This document shows positions 35,998 to 43,691 of a stretch of DNA of 64,000 nt, one piece after another; position 1 is the first letter of the stretch; each line of letters opens with the position of its first letter. This stretch comes from Gimesia chilikensis (GTDB taxonomy: Bacteria; Planctomycetota; Planctomycetia; Planctomycetales; Planctomycetaceae), in assembly GCF_007744075.1 (NCBI RefSeq), contig NZ_CP036266.1:2899748-2963747 (forward strand), given 5' to 3'. Under the pieces are notes generated by a model. That model was not told where the DNA came from. It made no database searches and saw only the letters and a program-made list of their open reading frames with translations. A program made the translations under genes and the position numbers.

Positions 35998-36306
35998 ATG
36001 AACGTCTATCTGGATGACGAACGACCGGCACCGCCGGGCTGGCGACAGGTTCGCTGGCCGGATGAAGCAATTCAATTTTTAAAAACGGGTGAAGTCCGCT
36101 CGATCAGTCTCGACCACGATCTGGGCGATGACGAACGCGGCACTGGCTATGATGTGCTACTCTGGATTGAAGAAGCTGTCGCGACGCAGGACTTCGATCC
36201 ACCAGAGATCAAAGTACACACCGCGAACCCGCCTGCCCGCAATCGAATGCTTGCGGCTGTCGGTTCCATTCAGCGTCTGACCGAGTGTTGCTGCGGCGCA
36301 GACTGA
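35998..36306 (+). CDS. Cyclic-phosphate-processing receiver domain protein (cRec)
   Basis: The 102-residue product has the pattern of the small cRec family: MNVYLDDERPAP (acidic pair at about 6-8), AIQFLKTGEVRSISLDHDLG (D at about 37-39) and EIKVHTANPPARNRM. It is receiver-like with an added HD-type motif, and relatives have been proposed to process cyclic nucleotide phosphates in conflict systems. It is a single-domain protein without a kinase partner. The start follows AAGGAAAA. Confidence 0.7.
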   Translation: MNVYLDDERPAPPGWRQVRWPDEAIQFLKTGEVRSISLDHDLGDDERGTGYDVLLWIEEAVATQDFDPPEIKVHTANPPARNRMLAAVGSIQRLTECCCGAD

Positions 36307-36322
36307 AAGACGATGCTTAAAC

Positions 36323-36376
36323 CAGGGGCTCCCGCTGGCTGCCGGGAAATGAAAAATTTCTCTCGGGAGGCCCCTG
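36323..36376. terminator. Long hairpin between convergent genes
   Basis: CAGGGGCTCCCG (36323-36334) pairs with CGGGAGGCCCCTG (36364-36376) with one bulged base, and an inner GAAA/TTTC pair extends it. It lies between the receiver gene and the minus-strand VOC gene and could terminate both. Confidence 0.55.
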
Positions 36377-36421
36377 CTCCTTATCTAATCCAGGTGAGAG
36401 AGCTCGCGAGCGTTGGGCGCT

Positions 36422-36895
36422 TCAGCACTCCTCTTCGCCTGCCTCGAACATCGCGCTAAAGCGGCGCTGCATCTCCTCGGGAGACACTTCTTCAATCTGA
36501 CTGCCGAGCAGCCATTCGTGCCCAAAGGGATCCTGAACCTTCGCGGCACGTTCGCCGTAGAACTGGTCGGCCGGTTCCATGATCAACGTGGCACCTGCGC
36601 CGACGGCCTGTTGCGTCATGGCGTCGACATCCTGCACATGCAGATGGATTGCCGATCCGGTCGGCGTGGATTCCCGGGGCGCGTGAATGCCGTACTCGGG
36701 ATACTCGTCGGAGACCATGATCGTCGTTGCCCCGAACTTGAGTTCCGCGTGACCAATCCGCCCGCCGGGTTCGGTCAGCCGAAAGTCCTCGACGGCTCCA
36801 AACGCCCGCTCATAGAAATCGATGGCGGCACTGGCATCCCGGGTGCGGAGGTAAGGAAAGACTTCAGTGATCTGGTGGGGCTGTTTGTCGGTCAT
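36422..36895 (-). CDS. PhnB-like VOC family protein
   Basis: The 157-residue product has the VOC pattern EVFPYLRTRDASAAIDFYER, then AFGAVEDFRL, IHLHVQDVDAM, and KVQDPFGHEWLLG. The position of H-E in the last motif suits a metal ligand. It is of the PhnB/YycE glyoxalase-like group; the substrate is unknown. It is convergent with the receiver gene. Confidence 0.82.
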   Translation of the reverse strand: MTDKQPHQITEVFPYLRTRDASAAIDFYERAFGAVEDFRLTEPGGRIGHAELKFGATTIMVSDEYPEYGIHAPRESTPTGSAIHLHVQDVDAMTQQAVGAGATLIMEPADQFYGERAAKVQDPFGHEWLLGSQIEEVSPEEMQRRFSAMFEAGEEEC

Positions 36896-37100
36896 CGTCT
36901 GAGCTCCTGTTACCGGTCGGGGAAATGCCTGTTTCCCTCAGTATACTCAAGAGTGGCCCGCTTGTATTGGGAAAATTCGTTTCCCGGGGAGCACGGTAGT
37001 GGGAGGGCTGACAGCCCTGGCGTTATCCCGGAGAGACCTGGGTTGGGTTTCAGGATGGGGGACGGTTGAAAGTGCGGTGCTTGAAACTTCTCTGTCTACC

Positions 37101-37152
37101 AAAAAAAAAATCCCCCTGTTTTTCGAGTTCCAGGAACTCTTCGAACAGGGGG
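37101..37152 (-). terminator. Strong Rho-independent terminator of the lysine-rich gene
   Basis: On the minus strand, arms 37112-37131 and 37133-37152 pair in two blocks, CCCCCTGTT/AACAGGGGG and GAGTTCC/GGAACTC, around a small internal loop. A run of ten T follows (37110-37101 read on the minus strand). It ends the small gene at 37183. Confidence 0.85.
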
Positions 37153-37182
37153 CTGTCAATCTGCCAGAATCAGGCGAGAAGA

Positions 37183-37290
37183 TTATTTCTTCTTGCTGGT
37201 TTTGCCTTTGGCAGTTTTAGGAGCAGCAGCTGTGGTTTTGCCAGTTTGCTTTTTGGCAGTTTGCCCAATCTTAGAAGTAGATTTGGCCAT
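37183..37290 (-). CDS. Small lysine/threonine/alanine-rich protein
   Basis: The 35-residue product, MAKSTSKIGQTAKK...KTSKKK, has about 11 Lys among 35 residues, no acidic residue, and a T-A-P-K-A/T-K style like histone H1 tails and other nucleoid-associated peptides. CTGGAG precedes ATG 37290, and a very strong terminator follows the stop, which suggests real and abundant expression. A DNA- or RNA-binding role is inferred from charge only. It is missed by ordinary length cut-offs. Confidence 0.7.
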   Translation of the reverse strand: MAKSTSKIGQTAKKQTGKTTAAAPKTAKGKTSKKK

Positions 37291-37743
37291 CTCGGTATCT
37301 CCAGAAAAAGGAGTTAAAGAAACAGATATGAACTAAGATATTCATATCGACGCGTAAGTTACCAATCTTTTGGAAATTTAAAATATCAGAGTTCACAATT
37401 TTGAAATATTCTGAGGAAATAATTTTCGGCGATGGTTCGCGCGCGTCGTGGAAGGTGTCGCGACGCGCTTCTGAAGACCGCGCCAGCCGGCTGTCGCAGC
37501 GCTCTTGCGCGTCGCCTGAGGTGAGTCCTTTCGCACGCGCTTCATGGTTCTTGAGGTGAGCGCGCCTGCCGGCTGTGGTCTGTACCCAGGCGCTGTCGGA
37601 CGAGCCGACGGTGGCACCCGTTTGTTGCGGACACATACGAAAAGTGCCTGAAAAACAGACTGTTTGTGGCAGTGTCGGGGACTGTGGTCTATGATGGCTT
37701 CTCTGAAGTCGCCCCCTGCTCTACTTGAATGGAGACACGTTGA
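37291..37743. other. 450-bp gene-free interval
   Basis: It holds the promoter side of the small lysine-rich gene, a REP-like repeat at 37591 and the leader of the NADAR gene. Minus-strand frames through it are shadows without coding character. Confidence 0.4.
37591..37616. repeat. REP-like hairpin, copy 2
   Basis: GCTGTCGG, loop ACGAG and CCGACGG(T), then TGGCAC, closely match the element at 25801-25827; TGTCGG-N-CGAGCCGAC-N-GTGGCAC is shared by both. Confidence 0.55.
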
Positions 37744-38436
37744 ATGGCGGTCCGCCCCGTCTATGTTCCCCGCGATGATCGTCCGGGAGTCGTGGTACGT
37801 TCGCTCGACTTCGAATGGTTCCCCGGCTTCTCGACGGCTCAGAAGCAGCGCTCGATTCACTCCCTGCATGTCGCCGCCGGGGAGGCAGGTATCGAACCGG
37901 TGCTGGAGATCTCCAGCAAGTCCCCCGAGGAACTGGGGGTGTCGTTGAGTGCCTTTCATCTTTCATTGACCGACGCGGACGGGAGCAGGTCCTGCTCCGT
38001 GGAGACTGCCTTCCAGGGGAGCAAAGTCTTTGAGCGGGGCGGCCCGTTTCTCGACCTGCTCAATGGAACCTCGCGGGAGGCCAAGAAAGACGACCGGCTG
38101 CAGAGTTCGGGACGCCTGCTCCGGTTCGAGTTTCAGGGGGCTGCCTGGCCCTTGAAGCCCCGCACTTACTTCTATGACTGGCTCTACCTGAGTGCCCTGG
38201 AGCAGCAGTCCGGACTTCGGGAGACGCTGGTCGGCTACCGGGGTTTTACGGATATCGAATTCAACCCGAAGAAGTCGATCAACTGCCAGGCGTACTCCGC
38301 GGCTCTGTATGTGTCGATCCTGGAATCCGGTCAGAGTGACACGATCCTCTCCTCGCCCGAGAGTTTTCTGGAATCTCTACAGGACGAATACACGGCCCGG
38401 GATGAGTTGCTGGCCCGGCAACCCAGGCTCGGCTGA
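37744..38436 (+). CDS. DarT1-associated NADAR-family antitoxin (orphan)
   Basis: The 230-residue product matches the NADAR antitoxin family that accompanies DarT1-type DNA ADP-ribosyltransferases: EFEWFPGFSTAQKQRSI near residue 23, SAFHLSL, ETAFQGSKVFERGGPF (87-102), REAKKDDRLQSSGRL and FTDIEFNPKKSINCQAYSAA (168-187). Such proteins remove ADP-ribose from guanine in DNA and so neutralise the toxin. No DarT/DUF4433 gene is next to it: upstream is the 35-residue gene and downstream an unrelated lipoprotein. GGAG precedes ATG 37744. Confidence 0.72.
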   Translation: MAVRPVYVPRDDRPGVVVRSLDFEWFPGFSTAQKQRSIHSLHVAAGEAGIEPVLEISSKSPEELGVSLSAFHLSLTDADGSRSCSVETAFQGSKVFERGGPFLDLLNGTSREAKKDDRLQSSGRLLRFEFQGAAWPLKPRTYFYDWLYLSALEQQSGLRETLVGYRGFTDIEFNPKKSINCQAYSAALYVSILESGQSDTILSSPESFLESLQDEYTARDELLARQPRLG

Positions 38437-38528
38437 GACTCCGCCGCCGGGTGACTGGACAGCAGCGCGGCCAGGCACGATAGTGAAATGAGCGCGGGCC
38501 TGTATTTCGAATCAGAAAGTGAGAAACA

Positions 38529-38936
38529 ATGAGATCAGTCATACTGCTGCTGGTGAGCAGCCTGGGAATGGGGCTGGCCGGTTGTCAGCAGGAAGCAGCA
38601 CCTACAGAGGAAGCCGCGAGTGCACCCCAAGAGACCGCGCCTGCCGCGGCGGAGGGGCCGGTTGTCAAGATCTGGGTCTTCGAGGATGGCACCATCGAAA
38701 TGGATGGGGAGCCCGCGGGGCTGGAAGCGGTCCGCACCCGATTCGCCGAGCTGCAGAAGCAGCAGGGAGTCGTCTACTACGGTCGGGACGCTCCGGCTGC
38801 CGAACCACACGAGAATGCGATGCGGGTAATCGAACTGGTCGTGGAAAACAATTTGCCGGTCCAGCTCAGTTCGAAACCGGATTTCTCCGATCGCGTCGAC
38901 GCCGACGGTACGTCCCGGCCGAAGCCGGTGGAGTGA
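38529..38936 (+). CDS. Lipoprotein with ExbD-like domain
   Basis: The 135-residue product has a signal with the lipobox GLAGC (C at about 19), a Glu/Ala/Pro-rich linker, then a domain of about 90 residues with the ExbD/TolR pattern: VKIWVFEDGTIEMDGEPAGL, ... VVYYGRDAPAAEPHENAMRV ... VIELVVENNLPVQL. The family normally sits in the periplasm with a proton-channel partner, but no ExbB gene is adjacent. It may work in a different setting. Confidence 0.6.
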   Translation: MRSVILLLVSSLGMGLAGCQQEAAPTEEAASAPQETAPAAAEGPVVKIWVFEDGTIEMDGEPAGLEAVRTRFAELQKQQGVVYYGRDAPAAEPHENAMRVIELVVENNLPVQLSSKPDFSDRVDADGTSRPKPVE

Positions 38937-39002
38937 TCATCTTCTGTCATGGCGCTTATGTTTTGGGGCCGCTGATTCTTTTCTTCGCTTTGAGTCCTGC
39001 CT

Positions 39003-39653
39003 ATGATTCGACGACTGATACGCCACGTGCTGATTGCCCTGCTCTGCGGCGCGTTGATCTTTGTGATTCTGAATGTGGCTGCCTGGTATAATTTGCGCGG
39101 TCAGCGAAATATGTGTCGCAATCAGGACTTCACGCGTTTTTATGGGCTACGGGTCTTAGGAATGCAGATTGCCGACTATCGGGAGACACACGGTGTGCTG
39201 CCCGATACTCTGGCGGAGATTCCCGACGTGCATGCCATGCTGGAACTGCCGGGCGAGCCGCTGCTGGACAGTTGGGGGAACCCGTTTCAATATCGGCGGG
39301 AGGGGGAGAATTACGAGCTGTTCTCTTATGGTCGCGACGGGCAGCCGGGGGGCGTGGGCCTCGATGCGGATCTGTATGTTGACGGGCGGAACCGGGAACG
39401 GGCGCTCCCCACGTTCCGGCAGTTCTTTCTGACGAACGACAAAGACGAGGTGGCGCGGGACGGGTTCCTGGTTGCTGGTGCGGAAGCAGCCTTTCTCGTG
39501 TTCTGTTTCACGCTCATGTCATTAAAAGGGACGACGAGAACCGGACACCCGATGACGGCGTGGCGATATATCTGGTTTACCCTGGTGGTGCTGGTGATTG
39601 CGACCGGCATGGGACTGATGCTGCTGCCGTTACATATTCCGAATGGGCACTGA
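39003..39653 (+). CDS. Membrane protein with pseudopilin-like domain
   Basis: The 216-residue product has an N-terminal helix, then a soluble domain with IADYRETHGVLPDTLAEIP and LLDSWGNPFQYRREGENYEL, ending FSYGRDGQPGG. These are GspG-type pseudopilin C-terminal motifs. Two more helices occupy about residues 157-177 and 188-210. It lacks a prepilin leader and is instead an integral membrane protein. It overlaps by close spacing (3 bp) with the next gene. Confidence 0.6.
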   Translation: MIRRLIRHVLIALLCGALIFVILNVAAWYNLRGQRNMCRNQDFTRFYGLRVLGMQIADYRETHGVLPDTLAEIPDVHAMLELPGEPLLDSWGNPFQYRREGENYELFSYGRDGQPGGVGLDADLYVDGRNRERALPTFRQFFLTNDKDEVARDGFLVAGAEAAFLVFCFTLMSLKGTTRTGHPMTAWRYIWFTLVVLVIATGMGLMLLPLHIPNGH

Positions 39654-39656
39654 CGG

Positions 39657-40040
39657 ATGCGGTTTCTGTATTTGCGTGATCCGTTATTTCTGACGGCCCT
39701 GGTGCTGTTTCTGGTGAATCGCTGGTTGCTCAAGCCGCTGGTGACGGGCGGGTTCGTGCACAATCATTTCAATGACCTGCTCTGCGTGCCGCTGCTGGTG
39801 CCGATCGTGGTGTTGATCGCCCGTTTCTGCAAAGCCCGTCCGCATAACGGACCGCCGGAACTGTATGAGATTCTGCTGCCGCTCTTGGTCTGGTCGATCC
39901 AGTACGAAATTCTGTTCCCGCAGTTCGCCTCTACATCACCGGGAGTCACCGGCGATCCGCTGGATATTCTCTGGTACAGTGTCGGCGCCTGTATCAGCGG
40001 CCTCTGGTGGCGGTTTTATTATCAACGTCAGCCTGCCTGA
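39657..40040 (+). CDS. Unknown membrane protein
   Basis: The 127-residue product has three to four helices (FLTALVLFLVNRWLL; LLCVPLLVPIVVLIARF; EILLPLLVWSIQYEILF; ILWYSVGACISGLWWRF). A conserved look is N-H-F-N-D before the second helix. It follows the gene at 39003 by 3 bp and is likely in the same unit. The family is not recognised. Confidence 0.55.
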   Translation: MRFLYLRDPLFLTALVLFLVNRWLLKPLVTGGFVHNHFNDLLCVPLLVPIVVLIARFCKARPHNGPPELYEILLPLLVWSIQYEILFPQFASTSPGVTGDPLDILWYSVGACISGLWWRFYYQRQPA

Positions 40041-40117
40041 GAGACGCCCTGCCCTCTGTTTTGCCTGGGTTTTGTGGTCTGTTCAGTCGAAAATCAGGTC
40101 TGTCTGTCTGAATATAG

Positions 40118-40145
40118 TTGACGTATTGATCATGTCTGGCATAAT
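40118..40145 (+). promoter_or_regulatory. Candidate promoter of the HsdR_N gene
   Basis: TTGACG (40118-40123) and CATAAT (40140-40145) are separated by 16 bp. The predicted leader is about 165 nt and has alternative stems. Confidence 0.5.
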
Positions 40146-40167
40146 GTTTAGATGTGCGGGCCTGCCT

Positions 40168-40262
40168 GGGAGTGTTCGTGGAAGTGATTAGGTGCGAGCA
40201 CTCCCGGCACGCACGAGTAACCCCTCTTCTGGCACTCCAGTTCGATTTCGGGCCGGAGTGCC
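40168..40262 (+). promoter_or_regulatory. Structured leader with mutually exclusive stems
   Basis: GGGAGTG (40168-40174) can pair with CACTCCC (40199-40205), and GGCACTCC (40231-40238) pairs perfectly with GGAGTGCC (40255-40262). Because GGAGTG and CACTCC motifs occur twice, arm exchange is possible, which is the pattern of an attenuator. Confidence 0.35.
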
Positions 40263-40317
40263 CCCCTTTCTGCAGGCAGGTTATCCCGGTTCTTTTTGTG
40301 CGCTGAATGGAGGAACG

Positions 40318-41445
40318 ATGGATCTGATCGATCGGATGAAAGAAATTGCTGCCCGGATTCCAAAACAACTGGAATACACCCAGACCGAGGAGGCGACGAA
40401 GAACGCGTTCGTCATGCCCTTCATCAGTGCGTTGGGATACGATGTGTTCAACCCGCTGGAGGTGATCCCGGAGTTCACGTCAGACGTGGGCATCAAGAAG
40501 GGAGAGAAAGTCGATTACGCGATCAAGAAGGATGAGCAGATCATTATCCTGGTCGAATGCAAATGGTCGGGAGCCGATCTGGACAAGGTGCACGCTTCAC
40601 AGCTCTTCCGGTATTTCTCGGTGACGTCGGCCCGGTTTGCGATTCTGACCAACGGCATCGAATACCAGTTTTACTCGGACATCGACGAGCCTAACAAAAT
40701 GGATTCGAAGCCCTTCTTCGTCTTCAACATGCTGCACTTCGAAGACCACCAGATCAACGAACTCAAAAAGTTCACAAAGTCGGCGTTTTCGCTGGACGAC
40801 ATTCTGACGACGGCCAGTACGCTCAAGTACGCGGGGGCGATCAAGAAGATTCTGGAGGAGGAACTCAAGGCACCGTCTGAAGAGTTCGTGCGGTTCTTCG
40901 CGTCACAGGTGTACGACGGCCGGTTGACGCAGCAGGTGATTGAGCAGTTCACGAAGATCGTGAAAGATGCACGCTCACAGTTCATTAACGAGCGGATCAA
41001 CGAGCGACTGAAGACCGCCCTGTCTGCGAACTCGGGAGAAGGCGGTGGTGAGGATCTGTTCGACGACGAAGAGAACGGCGACGACGCTTCGGCCCGTGAC
41101 GGCATCGAAACCACGCAGGAAGAACTGGATGGCTTCAACGTCGTTAAGGCGATCCTGCGGGAAGTGGTCGACGTAGCCCGCGTGACGATGCGCGACACAA
41201 AAAGTTATTGCGGCATCCTGCTGGACGACAACAACCGCAAACCGATCTGCCGCCTGCGGTTCAACCACTCACAGAAATACCTGGGCCTGTTCACGAACAA
41301 GAATGAAGACAAAGTCGAGATTGAGTGCGTGGATGATATCTTCAAACACTCAGAGCGGCTGAAAGCTGTGATTGGGGAGTATGAGGGTGGGAAGGCTGAA
41401 GTTGTGGAAGAGAAGTCTACTGGGGGGATTGTGGATAACGGTTGA
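40318..41445 (+). CDS. Solo HsdR_N-type (PD-(D/E)XK) nuclease protein
   Basis: The 375-residue product begins with the type I restriction R-subunit N-terminal domain: TEEATKNAFVMPFISALGYD, then EFTSDVGIKKGEKVDYAI, and the nuclease core D67, E80-C-K82 in VDYAI-IILVECKW. The rest is not the helicase of HsdR but a helical middle and a C-terminal domain with CRLRFNHSQKYLGLF. Proteins of this shape occur alone in many genomes and are candidates for defence. GGAGG precedes ATG 40318. Confidence 0.8.
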   Translation: MDLIDRMKEIAARIPKQLEYTQTEEATKNAFVMPFISALGYDVFNPLEVIPEFTSDVGIKKGEKVDYAIKKDEQIIILVECKWSGADLDKVHASQLFRYFSVTSARFAILTNGIEYQFYSDIDEPNKMDSKPFFVFNMLHFEDHQINELKKFTKSAFSLDDILTTASTLKYAGAIKKILEEELKAPSEEFVRFFASQVYDGRLTQQVIEQFTKIVKDARSQFINERINERLKTALSANSGEGGGEDLFDDEENGDDASARDGIETTQEELDGFNVVKAILREVVDVARVTMRDTKSYCGILLDDNNRKPICRLRFNHSQKYLGLFTNKNEDKVEIECVDDIFKHSERLKAVIGEYEGGKAEVVEEKSTGGIVDNG

Positions 41446-41486
41446 TGTTTGGGACGCAGTTCAATTGAATTAAGGAGTAAAAAGCT

Positions 41487-41717
41487 ATGGGTAGAAGGAA
41501 AGGGATTCCGGGACTCTCTTTTTCATGGAAGAGAGCTTCTGGTTTGTCTGGTGCAAAATCAAGGATCTCAAGAAAAACTGGAATACCTCTTACGCGAAGT
41601 GGTAGGCAACGAAAGATGGGGAAAGCAATGGGATGTTGTGTTCCTTTTGTCTTTATTCTAGGGAGTATTGCAGGAGGCGTTTTAGGCGTGATTCGTATGA
41701 TTTCTAGTTTGAGCTAA
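41487..41717 (+). CDS. Small basic membrane protein
   Basis: The 76-residue product has a basic, glycine/serine-rich N-terminal half (GIPGLSFSWKRASGLSGAKS) similar in style to DUF4236-like proteins, and one C-terminal membrane helix (GCCVPFVFILGSIAGGVLGVI). AAGGAG lies upstream. It is located between the HsdR_N and Shedu genes and might be part of the same defence unit, but that is inference. Confidence 0.5.
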   Translation: MGRRKGIPGLSFSWKRASGLSGAKSRISRKTGIPLTRSGRQRKMGKAMGCCVPFVFILGSIAGGVLGVIRMISSLS

Positions 41718-41775
41718 ATACGTGCTATATGTTTTGATATTTATATTTACTAGCTGTGATTTCAAAGAATTATTT

Positions 41776-42903
41776 ATGAGTCTGCCACCTGAATCGAATT
41801 TAGATGATGTAAAAGTACGGATACGGAATTCAATCAAGAATCCTAATCTTGGTAGTATTCAACAGGCTGTTCTCAAGGAAGGGCCTCAAGCATTTAGAAT
41901 AGCCACACTGATGGAAATCCTTAATCCAAATACGGAGGAACTTCATCATTATATCTTGAAGCTTGATAGTATTGATCGCAAAAAAGATGGATGGTTTTAT
42001 AAGCCTGAAAAGTCAATCACTCTTAATGGTGAAAACCCAAATGAGATTGAGCTTCTTTTCCGGTTTTTACAAGCTCATCATGAGGGGAGGTTATCTGGTT
42101 CAACCGGTGAATTGCGAATACTTAAGTCGCGTGATTATGAAAAACTCGGGGATTTAATTGAATTAGTTCCAGATCTTGCCTCTCCTGATATGATCGAGTT
42201 GATCAAATTAATAGTTCCTCGAATTCGAGATACAAACTCATATCGAGAGGAGTTTGTTGAGGTTTTCGAACAAAGCGATCCACAGATAGTAGAGCACATT
42301 GCGGTTGCTGCGCAGCTAGTCAAGAATCAGAAAGCATTTGAATTATTAACGAGGCTTGTAGAGAGTGAGGATACTGATGAGCAAAAATACCAAGAATTAT
42401 TAGTAAAGAATCCTTGGATGTTTGGTAGCGAGTACAGTGAACTTCTAGATCGGAGAAAATGGACTAGAGATGATAATCTCGACTTTATGCTAAGACGTAC
42501 AACTGATAACTATCTGGAAATAGTTGAGATTAAAACACCATTTACTGATGCATTATTTAGATATGATAAATCTCATGATAGTTACTATCCTTCTTCTAAT
42601 CTCTCTAAAGTGCTTGGGCAAGTAATGCGTTATATCACTGAAGTCGAGCGGAAGCGAGACTCAATTCTTGCTCAAGATAGTTTTGATACACTCAAAATAC
42701 GAGCCCGAATTTTTATTGGTCGAGATGGTGGATCTACTCAATTGGAAGCTTTGCGAAATTTTAATGACCACTTACATGGAATCGAGGTTCTAACATTCGA
42801 TCAACTGATTCGTATTGCTGATCGAGTATTAAAAATATTTCAGAGAGAGTCATTTGGAGAAAATGGTGCCGATGAACTCTCACAAGATCAAGGGCCATTT
42901 TGA
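41776..42903 (+). CDS. sduA: Shedu anti-phage protein SduA
   Basis: The 375-residue product ends in the DUF4263/Shedu PD-(D/E)XK domain: YQELLVKNPWMFGSEYSELL, then D236 in DDNLDFML and E251-I-K253 in LEIVEIKTPF, followed by KVLGQVMRYITEVE and RIFIGRDGG. Shedu is a single-gene defence that nicks invading DNA. The N-terminal 200 residues are an unrelated, probably regulatory, helical domain. The gene is visibly AT-richer than its neighbours, which suggests recent transfer. No clear ribosome site precedes ATG 41776; GTG 41722 is possible. Confidence 0.85.
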   Translation: MSLPPESNLDDVKVRIRNSIKNPNLGSIQQAVLKEGPQAFRIATLMEILNPNTEELHHYILKLDSIDRKKDGWFYKPEKSITLNGENPNEIELLFRFLQAHHEGRLSGSTGELRILKSRDYEKLGDLIELVPDLASPDMIELIKLIVPRIRDTNSYREEFVEVFEQSDPQIVEHIAVAAQLVKNQKAFELLTRLVESEDTDEQKYQELLVKNPWMFGSEYSELLDRRKWTRDDNLDFMLRRTTDNYLEIVEIKTPFTDALFRYDKSHDSYYPSSNLSKVLGQVMRYITEVERKRDSILAQDSFDTLKIRARIFIGRDGGSTQLEALRNFNDHLHGIEVLTFDQLIRIADRVLKIFQRESFGENGADELSQDQGPF

Positions 42904-43027
42904 CGTTATTCCTGAGGTGTTTTTTTCATAGATGCAAAAAGTCAAAAGATAACTTACAAATTTTACGATGCTCTCATAGTCTGTGTAATTGTCGTTTTGC
43001 GTGTTGTATCATTAATTCATCTCAATT

Positions 43028-43063
43028 AAACCGTCTCAATCTTCTAAACCGTCTCAATCTTCC
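43028..43063. repeat. 18-bp direct tandem repeat
   Basis: AAACCGTCTCAATCTTCT (43028-43045) and AAACCGTCTCAATCTTCC (43046-43063) are 17/18 identical. The second copy overlaps the 3' end of the minus-strand gene at 43054. Confidence 0.75.
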
Positions 43064-43374
43064 TTCGCCGGAAATCCTCTGCCGGTGAGCCAGTTGTTTT
43101 CTGTGATGAGCTGGCGGAGGGTGGCTTTGATGGAGTCGATGGTGAACTCTTTGACGATCAGGTCCGGGCCGTGGGCGACTTTGTTGTTGAACCAGAACAA
43201 CTCCGTGGGGCGGCGGTTGAACCGGGCTTCGCTCCAGATATTGAGGCCGATGCGATCGCCGTTTTCGAATTTGATGATCGCGTTGCAGAACTGATCTTCC
43301 ACGTCCTCTTTCCAGGTGCCGTCTGTGATGGCTTCCAGTTCTACCCAGATCTCAAAGGGCCCGTGTTGTGACAT
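43054..43374 (-). CDS. Unknown small soluble protein
   Basis: The 106-residue product starts at ATG 43374 behind AGGAGCAG. It is alpha/beta without a signal: IWVELEAITDGTWKEDVEDQ, then RIGLNIWSEARFN and DSIKATLRQLITENNWLTGR. The frame upstream of this ATG stays open for 130 codons but is Pro/Thr/Asn-rich without coding character, so it is excluded. The family is not recognised. Confidence 0.55.
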   Translation of the reverse strand: MSQHGPFEIWVELEAITDGTWKEDVEDQFCNAIIKFENGDRIGLNIWSEARFNRRPTELFWFNNKVAHGPDLIVKEFTIDSIKATLRQLITENNWLTGRGFPAKED

Positions 43375-43670
43375 GGTTCTGCTCCTGCTGTTGTCTTGTG
43401 CTTTGCCTGCTTGCTTCAATGTAACAGCACCGCTGGTGTTTTTGAATCGTTGAGTGAGGGATTGTGCCGGGGTTTGGGTTTCTGCGGTCCCGGCCCGGTT
43501 TGGTTGCGGCTGATTTTGTTCTGGGGGGCGGGTTTTTCGTGGTGGTGTGTTTTGGCTGGTGGTTTGGTTGTTACCGGCGGCTGGTGCGTTGCCGCTCAGG
43601 GTTGGTGGGGGCTCTGTTGTGCCATTGGGGCGGGAACTGGTGGGGTGTCGCCAGGCGGGCAACCACACAG
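43375..43670. other. G/T-skewed gene-free interval left of the insertion
   Basis: The plus strand here is dominated by G and T for about 250 bp, with G-runs such as GGGGTTTGGG and GGGGGGCGGG that could form quadruplexes. Frames on both strands look like composition artefacts. It continues on the other side of the IS110 insertion. Confidence 0.5.
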
Positions 43671-43678
43671 GGTTGCCC
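43657..43678. repeat. Hairpin at the IS110 target site
   Basis: GGGCAACC (43657-43664), loop ACACAG and GGTTGCCC (43671-43678) form a perfect 8-bp stem. The insertion lies directly after its 3' arm. Confidence 0.7.
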
Positions 43679-43691
43679 CTTGTATCTGCTC

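Noticed and set aside
36947..37220. Short frames near the lysine-rich gene
   Set aside because: They overlap the terminator hairpin and have no ribosome sites.
37393..37959. 188-codon frame on the minus strand
   Set aside because: It overlaps the NADAR gene and its leader, and its sequence is Arg/Ser/His-rich without domain character.
40231..40262. Hairpin with TTCGATT loop, like a tRNA T-arm
   Set aside because: The stem is 8 bp, not 5, and no acceptor, D or anticodon arms can be drawn around it.
42900..43088. 62-codon frame directly after Shedu
   Set aside because: It overlaps the tandem repeat and the minus-strand gene and has no ribosome site.
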